Source of the DNA: an uncultured Oscillospiraceae bacterium | Lineage (GTDB): Bacteria > Bacillota > Clostridia > Oscillospirales > Oscillospiraceae | Reading direction: 5' to 3' | Assembly (NCBI GenBank): GCA_934670025.1 | Contig: CAKUOS010000015.1 | Location: forward strand, 1 to 39,545 | DNA length: 39,545 nt | Part shown: piece by piece, positions 34,254 through 39,545 of the stretch | Layout: every line of letters starts with the position of its first letter | How positions within the stretch are numbered: position 1 is the first letter of the stretch | Translations under genes and position numbers: made by a program | Notes under the pieces: model-generated | Databases searched by the model: none | What the model saw: only the letters and a program-made list of their open reading frames with translations | What the model was told of the DNA's origin: nothing

Positions 34254-34694
34254 TTATTCCTCGGTTTTGGGTTCTTCGGCGGGCGCTTCGGGTCCGGCAG
34301 GCGCTTCCTCCGCAGCGGGCGCTTCCTCGGCGGCGGGCGCGTCGTCGGCGACGACGATGTCAAACGAGGCGTCCTCGGCGGGCGCTTCTTCCGCGTCCTC
34401 TTCCGTGCGCAGCGAAGCGATGTAGTCCTTCAGCTCGGCGATGATCTTCTTGGACTCGTCGATCTTCTGGCACCACGGCAGATATTCCGCGTTGTCCATC
34501 TCTTCGCCGACGGCATAGTCGCGGTAGTACAGCTTGCCAAGCTCGATCTCGGCCTTTTTCACCTTGTCCTCTTCGGCGTAGATGGAGATGTTGGCCTTGG
34601 CGACGGCGGCAAGCTCCTTGGCCTTGGAGGCGGCAGTCTGCGCGGCTTCTCTGGCCATATTCTTGGCAGCTTCAAAATTCTCGGTCAAATTCAT
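34254..34694 (-). CDS. Small acidic helical protein of unknown function
   Basis: A 146-residue protein. Residues 1-100 are mostly helix with Ala, Lys and Glu (AAQTAASKAKELAAVAKANI, then EEDKVKKAEIELGKLYYRDY and a C-x-K-I-D-E-S-K segment). Residues 101-146 are a disordered acidic tail with repeats of A-A-E-E-A-P. No signal or membrane segment. The helical core resembles a widespread Clostridia family that I cannot name with a function, sometimes carrying a zinc ribbon instead of the acidic tail. AAGGAG lies seven bases before the ATG. It has its own extended -10 promoter and terminator, so it is probably transcribed alone. Confidence 0.75.
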   Translation of the reverse strand: MNLTENFEAAKNMAREAAQTAASKAKELAAVAKANISIYAEEDKVKKAEIELGKLYYRDYAVGEEMDNAEYLPWCQKIDESKKIIAELKDYIASLRTEEDAEEAPAEDASFDIVVADDAPAAEEAPAAEEAPAGPEAPAEEPKTEE

Positions 34695-34740
34695 GGAAAA
34701 GCTCCTTTCCAGTATGGTTTCAATTTGGATTTGTTTTATC

Positions 34741-34749
34741 AGTATACCA
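34741..34749 (-). promoter_or_regulatory. Extended -10 promoter of the small acidic protein gene
   Basis: On the minus strand TATACT (34746-34741) is preceded by TG one base away (TGGTATACT). The -35 is weak (TTCCAT at 18 bases). Confidence 0.6.
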
Positions 34750-34810
34750 CCCGGGGCGAAAAAATGGAATAGGCACGGGGTGTAAATTGTCAGATATTTT
34801 GTAAACTTTT

Positions 34811-35683
34811 TTAGGATTCCTGCGCGCTTTCGCTGTCGGACGGCGTCTGTTTTGCCCGGTTGACGTAGAGCCCGGCTGCCGTGGGCTTTTTCTTCACCAG
34901 CACATACGCGAGGATCCCCGCGGCCGCGGCGAACGACACGGCCGCGACCAGCTGGCTCACGCGGATGCCGGTGGAGAACAGATACAGGCTGTCGGTGCGC
35001 AGACCCTCGATCCACGCGCGGCCGAGGCCATACCACGCGACATAGAGCAGGAACATCTCGCCGTCAAATTTCCGCTTTTTCGAAAACAGGTGCAGGCCGA
35101 TGAAGCCCGCAAGATTCCAGACGGACTCATAGAGGAAGGTCGGGTGGTAATAGGTCACGACGCCCGCCGCGTCCTGAAGCCCCATCTTGAGGAAGGCTTC
35201 GGTCACGGCGCCGTGCGCTTCACGGTTCATGAAGTTGCCCCAGCGGCCGATGCACTGGCCGATGATGACGCCCATGCCGGCCAGATCGAGAAACACCGGC
35301 GCGGGGATCTTTTTGACCTTTGCCACGACGAGCAGTGTCAGCGCGCCGCCGATGATGCCGCCGTAGATGGCAAGTCCGCCCTCCCAGATATAGAGCATCG
35401 AGACGGGATCGTCTTCATACAGCTCCCAATAGAACACGCAGTAGTAAAGCCGCGCGCATACGATGCCGACCGGCACGGTCCACAGCAGCATATCGAGCAC
35501 ATCGTCCTGCGTGATGCCGAAATCTTTTGCGCGCGCCAGCATATACAGCGCGGCCAGCAGAAAACCGCACGCGATGATGATGCCGTACCAGTAGATATCC
35601 TTGCCGAACACCGTGAAGGCCACGGGACTCGGATCGACGGTAATGCCGAGATTGGGGAAAGAAATGGGTGAGGCCAGAAACAT
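34811..35683 (-). CDS. lgt: Prolipoprotein diacylglyceryl transferase
   Basis: A 290-residue membrane enzyme that attaches diacylglycerol from phosphatidylglycerol to the lipobox Cys, the first step of lipoprotein maturation. It has about seven membrane helices and the family blocks GGLAIYGGIIGG, GRWGNFMNREAHG (with the conserved Arg and Asn) and YHPTFLYESVWNL. The ATG at 35683 follows GGAGGA; an upstream in-frame extension lacks a ribosome site. With lspA (9878-10372) the window holds both steps of the pathway. Confidence 0.97.
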   Translation of the reverse strand: MFLASPISFPNLGITVDPSPVAFTVFGKDIYWYGIIIACGFLLAALYMLARAKDFGITQDDVLDMLLWTVPVGIVCARLYYCVFYWELYEDDPVSMLYIWEGGLAIYGGIIGGALTLLVVAKVKKIPAPVFLDLAGMGVIIGQCIGRWGNFMNREAHGAVTEAFLKMGLQDAAGVVTYYHPTFLYESVWNLAGFIGLHLFSKKRKFDGEMFLLYVAWYGLGRAWIEGLRTDSLYLFSTGIRVSQLVAAVSFAAAAGILAYVLVKKKPTAAGLYVNRAKQTPSDSESAQES

Positions 35684-35714
35684 ACGGACTCCTCCTTCGA
35701 TGATTGTCCTTAAT

Positions 35715-35743
35715 AAAATACCAGCTTCGCACCCATCCGTCAA
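35715..35743 (-). promoter_or_regulatory. Sigma-A promoter of lgt
   Basis: On the minus strand TTGACG (35743-35738) and TATTTT (35720-35715) are 17 bases apart, 31 bases upstream of the lgt start. Confidence 0.7.
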
Positions 35744-35773
35744 GCCGCACGCGGCCGCGGCGCAAAACAGGTG

Positions 35774-35802
35774 TTGTTTTTTTCCTGCATATCGTGTAAA
35801 AT
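35774..35802 (+). promoter_or_regulatory. Sigma-A promoter of prmA
   Basis: TTGTTT (35774-35779) and TAAAAT (35797-35802) are 17 bases apart, 43 bases before prmA and divergent from the lgt promoter. Confidence 0.6.
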
Positions 35803-35845
35803 GATAAAATTGATTGTATTATGTTTTGCCAACGGGAGGCATATC

Positions 35846-36820
35846 ATGCAGTGGATCGAAGTTACCATCAAAACCACCTCCGCAGCCATCGATCTGGTCT
35901 GCGACCGGCTGACGGCCGTCGGGTTTGACAGCTTTATCATCGACGATCAGGCGCAGTTCCATGAATTTCTCGAGCAAAACCGGCAGTATTGGGACTACGT
36001 CGACGAGGATCTGGAAAAGAAAATGCAGGGTCTGTCGCAGATCCGCCTCTATCTCGAGCAGGGGCCTGCCGCGCCCGAGACGGTCGGCCAGCTGAAAGAG
36101 CAGCTGGAGCTTCTGCGGCGGCAGTTTCCGCAGACCGACTTCGGCCCCATGGACGTGCGGCTCGACAACGTCAAGGACGAGGACTGGGAAAACAACTGGA
36201 AGCAGTATTACCAGCCGCTGCCCATCGGCGAAAAGCTGCTCGTCGTACCGGAGTGGCTGCACCCGGAAAACCCCGAGCGGCGCATCGAGGTGCTGCTCGA
36301 TCCGGGCATGATCTTCGGCACCGGCGCGCACGCATCGACGCAGATGTGTATGCGCGAGCTGGAAAAGGCCATTCAGGGCGGCGAGCGCGTGCTCGATCTC
36401 GGCAGCGGCAGCGGCATTTTGTCCATCACGGCGGTGCTGCTCGGTGCGGCGCACGCCACGGGCGTCGATATTGACCCCAAGGCCGAGGATATCGCGCGCG
36501 AAAACGCTGCCATCAACCAGATCTTTGCCGACCGCTTCACGGCTGTCACCGGCGACGTCATCGGCGACAGGACGATGATGGAGTCGCTGAAGGGCGGCTA
36601 CGACGTGGTGCTGGCGAATATCGTCGCCGACGTCATCATCCCCTTAAGCCGCGTCGTGCCGGAATTTTTGCAGGAGGACGGCATCTTCATCTGCTCGGGC
36701 ATTCTCAACACGCGCCTTCCGGAGGTTCTCGACGCGCTGGAGAAAAACGGCCTGCAAATCCTCTCCACCGAACAGCAGGAGGATTGGTGCCGCGTTACGG
36801 CCAGCCTCAGCCAGGCGTAA
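35846..36820 (+). CDS. prmA: Ribosomal protein L11 methyltransferase
   Basis: A 324-residue SAM-dependent enzyme that methylates ribosomal protein L11. The N-terminal substrate-binding domain (MQWIEVTIKTTSAAIDLVCDRL) is followed by the methyltransferase domain with LDPGMIFGTGAHASTQ, VLDLGSGSGILSI, GVDIDPKAED and DVVLANIVADVI, the N-I-V form of the N-P-P-Y-like motif. GGGAGG lies six bases before the ATG at 35846. The following DUF4015 gene starts 15 bases after its stop, so the two share a transcript. Confidence 0.95.
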   Translation: MQWIEVTIKTTSAAIDLVCDRLTAVGFDSFIIDDQAQFHEFLEQNRQYWDYVDEDLEKKMQGLSQIRLYLEQGPAAPETVGQLKEQLELLRRQFPQTDFGPMDVRLDNVKDEDWENNWKQYYQPLPIGEKLLVVPEWLHPENPERRIEVLLDPGMIFGTGAHASTQMCMRELEKAIQGGERVLDLGSGSGILSITAVLLGAAHATGVDIDPKAEDIARENAAINQIFADRFTAVTGDVIGDRTMMESLKGGYDVVLANIVADVIIPLSRVVPEFLQEDGIFICSGILNTRLPEVLDALEKNGLQILSTEQQEDWCRVTASLSQA

Positions 36821-36835
36821 CGGGAGGGCTGCTGT

Positions 36836-37879
36836 TTGCGTATCTTTTCCTACCGAAACAAGCGGCTGCTGCGCAGAACGCTTCTGATCGTCCTGCTGGC
36901 GCTGCTGCTCATCGTGCTGCTGATCGCCGCGCGCATCAGCTATCTGGGCCGCTTCGCGGTCTATTCCCCGGACGGCGTGTACTTCGACAAAACGCAGAAA
37001 CTCGAACGCGCCGACACGCCCGCGCCGGCCGCGGCGGACGAGGAATACCCGTTTGAGACGCTCTTCCCCGACACGTCGGAGGACGACGGCGTCGATCCCA
37101 ACGCCGTGCAGCTGCACGGATATTATATCTCGACCACGATGCTCGCCGACAGCGTCGACGCCGTGCGGCAGGCGCTGGACAGCGCGGACGACTATAACGC
37201 GGTGCTCATCGACGTAAAAAGTCCGCTCGGCAATTTCTATTATTCCACCGACATCGAGGACGCACAGACCGCCGACGCCGATATTTCCGCGTGCGACGCG
37301 CTGATCGAGGCGCTGACGGCCCGGCAGGATCTCGTCGTCGTCGCGCGCGTGCCCACATTCTCCGACCCGAACTTTGTCTCGAAGCATTATTCCGCCGCGC
37401 TGACCACGCGCGCGGGCGAATTGTGGATGGACGAGCGCCGGTGCTACTGGCTGCGTCCGGACTCGATCGACGCGCAGAGCTATCTGGCGGCCATCGCGCT
37501 GGAGCTTGACGCGCGCGGCTTTGACGAGGTGCTGTTCGACAACTTCTATGTTCCGGACGATACATCGATCGTCTGGGACGAGGAAGCGATGACAAAACTT
37601 GCCGCGCTGGAGGATTGCGCGCAGAATTTGCAGGACAATCTCGTCGGCAGCGCCATCCATCTCGCGCTCGGCACCGAGGCTGCCTCCGTCGCGCAGTATG
37701 CCAGCCGCGTCTTCATCACCACCGAGCGCGCCAACGACGTCATGAGCGCCACCGAGACGCTCGGCGAGGTGCTGAAGGATCCGTCCACGCAGCTCGTCTT
37801 CGTCACGACCTCGCACGATACACGCTTCGACGCCTCGGGCGTCATCCGTCCGCTGCTCGGCGGCGACAACGCGGATTAA
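36836..37879 (+). CDS. Putative glycoside hydrolase (DUF4015-like), membrane anchored
   Basis: A 347-residue protein with one N-terminal membrane helix (about 13-32), a charged linker to about 85, and then a domain resembling the DUF4015 TIM-barrel putative glycosidase. It shows HGYYISTTMLADSVDAV, NAVLIDVKSPLGNFYYST, LVVVARVPTFSDPNFV, WLRPDSIDAQSYLAAIALEL and GFDEVLFDNFYVP. In that family the D in IDVK and the later acidic residues after strands are likely functional. The start is a TTG, supported by GGGAGG eight bases upstream. It should lie outside the membrane and act on a cell-wall or capsule glycan, but no substrate is known. Confidence 0.78.
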   Translation: MRIFSYRNKRLLRRTLLIVLLALLLIVLLIAARISYLGRFAVYSPDGVYFDKTQKLERADTPAPAAADEEYPFETLFPDTSEDDGVDPNAVQLHGYYISTTMLADSVDAVRQALDSADDYNAVLIDVKSPLGNFYYSTDIEDAQTADADISACDALIEALTARQDLVVVARVPTFSDPNFVSKHYSAALTTRAGELWMDERRCYWLRPDSIDAQSYLAAIALELDARGFDEVLFDNFYVPDDTSIVWDEEAMTKLAALEDCAQNLQDNLVGSAIHLALGTEAASVAQYASRVFITTERANDVMSATETLGEVLKDPSTQLVFVTTSHDTRFDASGVIRPLLGGDNAD

Positions 37880-37885
37880 ATCACA

Positions 37886-37921
37886 AAAAGCGCCCCGTTT
37901 CATTCGAAACGGGGCGCTTTT
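37886..37921. terminator. Bidirectional terminator between the DUF4015 gene and thrS
   Basis: GCGCCCCGTTTC pairs perfectly with GAAACGGGGCGC (loop ATTC), flanked by A5 on the left and T4 on the right, so it can serve both converging genes. Confidence 0.92.
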
Positions 37922-37931
37922 GCGTTGTTTT

Positions 37932-39545
37932 TTACTTTTTCAGCTTGTTGTCGACAACGTCCTTCAGGATCGCCGAGAACGCATCGAGCGTCATGGCACC
38001 CAGATCGCCGTCCGCGCGGTGACGCGGGGAGACGGTGCCGGCCTCGATGTCGCGGTCGCCGACGATGAGCATATACGGGACCTTCTCCATCTGGCCGTCG
38101 CGGATCTTCTTGCCGATCTTCTCGCTGCGGGTGTCGACCGTCGCGCGGTAGCCCTGCGCGGTGAGCCTGGCAGCCTGTTCCTTGCAGTAGTCGACGGCGC
38201 GGTCCGTGACCGGCAGCAGACGCACCTGCTCGGGCGCCATCCATGTCGGCAGCGCACCGGCATATGTCTCGATCAGATAGGCCAGCGTGCGCTCGTAGCA
38301 GCCAAGGCTCGTTCTGTGGATGATATACGGCAGCTTCTTCTCACCGGTTTCATCCGTGTAGTACATCCCGAAGCGCTCAGCCAGCAGCATATCGATCTGG
38401 ATGGTGACGAGGGTGTCCTCCTTGCCGTAGACGTTCTTATACTGGATATCGAGCTTCGGGCCGTAGAACGCGGCTTCGTCGATGCCGATATCGTACTTGA
38501 CGCCCAGATCGTCGAGGATCTTTGCCATGACGCTCTGCGCGTGATCCCACTGCTCTTTGGTGCCCTCGTACTTGTTCTTGGGGTTCGCGGGATCCCACTG
38601 GGAGAAGCGGAACGTGCACTTGTCAAGCAGGCCGACTGTACTGAGGCAATACTTGGCAAGATCGAGGCAGTCACGGAATTCGTCCTCGAGCTGATCCGGG
38701 CGCAGGACCAGATGGCCCTCGGAGATCGTGAACTGACGCACACGGATGAGGCCGTGCATCTCGCCGGAATCCTCATTGCGGAACAGCGTCGACGTTTCGC
38801 CCAGACGCATCGGCAGATCGCGGTAGCTGCGGCCGCGGTTGAGGTAGACCTGATACTGGAACGGGCAGGTCATCGGACGCAGGGCGAAGCATTCCTTCGT
38901 CTCATCGTGCGGATCGCCGAGGACGAACATACCGTCAAGATAGTGATCCCAGTGACCGGAGATCTTGTAAAGCTCACGCTTGGCCATGAGCGGCGTCTTG
39001 GTCAGAAGATAGCCGTGCGCCTGCTCGACGTCCTCGACCCAGCGCTGCAGCAGCTGGATGACGCGCGCGCCCTTCGGCAGCAGGATCGGCAGACCCTGGC
39101 CGATGTAGTCGACCGTCGTGAAGTATTCCAGATCCCGGCCGAGCTTGTTGTGGTCGCGCTTGAGGGCCTCTGCCTGCTCGGCCAGATACTGATCGAGCTC
39201 TTCCTTTTTCGGGAAGGCGACGGCGTAGATCCGCTGGAGCATCTTGCGCTTGGAATCGCCGCGCCAGTACGCGCCGCAGCACTGCGTGAGCTTGATGGCG
39301 TTGCCCTTGATGCGGCCGGTGGAGTCGAGGTGCGGGCCGGCGCAGAGGTCGGTGAACTCGCCCTGCGTGTAGAACGAGATGTGCGCGTCTTCGGGCAGGT
39401 CGTTGATGAGCTCGACCTTATACGGCTCGTCCTTTTCCTGCATATACCGGATGGCTTCCTCGCGCGGCAGCTCAAAGCGCTCGAGCTTCAGCTTTTCCTT
39501 GCAGATCTTGCGCATCTCGGCCTCGATGGCGTCGAGATTTTCCTG
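37932..39545 (-). CDS. thrS: Threonyl-tRNA synthetase, 5' end outside the window (partial)
   Basis: At least 537 codons, open to the right edge; the reading frame continues upstream of the Met at 39515 as QENLDAIEAE, so the N-terminal part lies outside. Visible parts are the end of the editing region (LCAGPHLDSTGRIK), class II motif 2 (FRNEDSGEMHGLIRVRQF), motif 3 (RTSLGCYERTLAYLIETY) and the anticodon-binding domain (RLLPVTDRAVDYC to the end). Zinc ligands appear kept: C in RPMTCPFQ, H in TISEGH and H in IIHRTS. The loop reads RPMTCPFQ where the usual form is RPMNCPGH, so this is a divergent ThrRS branch. It ends at the shared terminator. Confidence 0.96.
   Translation of the reverse strand, partial: QENLDAIEAEMRKICKEKLKLERFELPREEAIRYMQEKDEPYKVELINDLPEDAHISFYTQGEFTDLCAGPHLDSTGRIKGNAIKLTQCCGAYWRGDSKRKMLQRIYAVAFPKKEELDQYLAEQAEALKRDHNKLGRDLEYFTTVDYIGQGLPILLPKGARVIQLLQRWVEDVEQAHGYLLTKTPLMAKRELYKISGHWDHYLDGMFVLGDPHDETKECFALRPMTCPFQYQVYLNRGRSYRDLPMRLGETSTLFRNEDSGEMHGLIRVRQFTISEGHLVLRPDQLEDEFRDCLDLAKYCLSTVGLLDKCTFRFSQWDPANPKNKYEGTKEQWDHAQSVMAKILDDLGVKYDIGIDEAAFYGPKLDIQYKNVYGKEDTLVTIQIDMLLAERFGMYYTDETGEKKLPYIIHRTSLGCYERTLAYLIETYAGALPTWMAPEQVRLLPVTDRAVDYCKEQAARLTAQGYRATVDTRSEKIGKKIRDGQMEKVPYMLIVGDRDIEAGTVSPRHRADGDLGAMTLDAFSAILKDVVDNKLKK

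Overview
The window is a GC-rich stretch of ordinary chromosome from a Gram-positive, spore-forming anaerobe. Most likely it is a member of the Clostridia of the Oscillospiraceae/Ruminococcaceae type, judged from gene content and style; no species can be named. The signs are a T-box leader on ileS, a CIRCE operator on groES-groEL, consensus sigma-A promoters with strong AGGAGG ribosome sites, an AsnA-AsnS pair, ABC-F and parvulin-foldase genes, and a promoter shaped like the mother-cell sporulation factor sigma-K. I see no transposase, phage, CRISPR or defence gene.

Layout. 1-516: end of an rRNA operon (23S tail and two different 5S genes, each with its own terminator). 521-1536: a small SdpI-like membrane protein and a coupled lipoprotein. 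1544-3229 (minus): NfeD, SPFH/stomatin-like protein and a DUF6440 protein. 3285-5437: THUMP RNA methyltransferase and a lipid kinase. 5470-7606: CIRCE-controlled groES-groEL. 7632-8987 (minus): pheA behind a leader that encodes a Phe-rich 17-residue peptide and ends in an intrinsic terminator. 8992-10431 (minus): lspA-rluD. 10440-13480 (minus): parvulin foldase, second lipid kinase, GNAT acetyltransferase. 13537-16672: T-box-ileS. 16712-19257: asnA-asnS. 19279-20450 (minus): zinc-ribbon protein-truA. 20487-24237 (minus): tdk-deoC-deoD-deoB-cdd, a nucleoside salvage and deoxyribose catabolism operon. 24270-25563 (minus): membrane-tethered serine hydrolase. 25569-26526: Pro/Cys-rich protein with a sigma-K-like promoter, followed by four back-to-back hairpins. 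26741-27630 (minus): Mrp-type Fe-S carrier. 27637-34184 (minus): comEC-holA-rnmV-like-ABC-F-ydcF. 34204-35743 (minus): small acidic helical protein and lgt. 35774-37879: prmA and a putative DUF4015 glycoside hydrolase. 37886-39545 (minus): thrS, running off the end.

Themes. Much of the window serves translation: rRNA genes, three complete or partial aminoacyl-tRNA synthetases, asparagine supply for AsnRS, RNA and ribosomal-protein modification, and a likely 5S-maturation nuclease. A second theme is the envelope: the two lipoprotein-processing enzymes Lgt and LspA, an extracytoplasmic foldase, SPFH/NfeD, ComEC and the serine hydrolase.

The most interesting item is the pheA leader. Promoter, ribosome site, a peptide with five Phe in 17 residues, a possible anti-terminator and a terminator are all visible within about 180 bases. 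This is the classical ribosome-stalling attenuator known best from enteric bacteria. Here it sits in an organism that uses a T-box for ileS.
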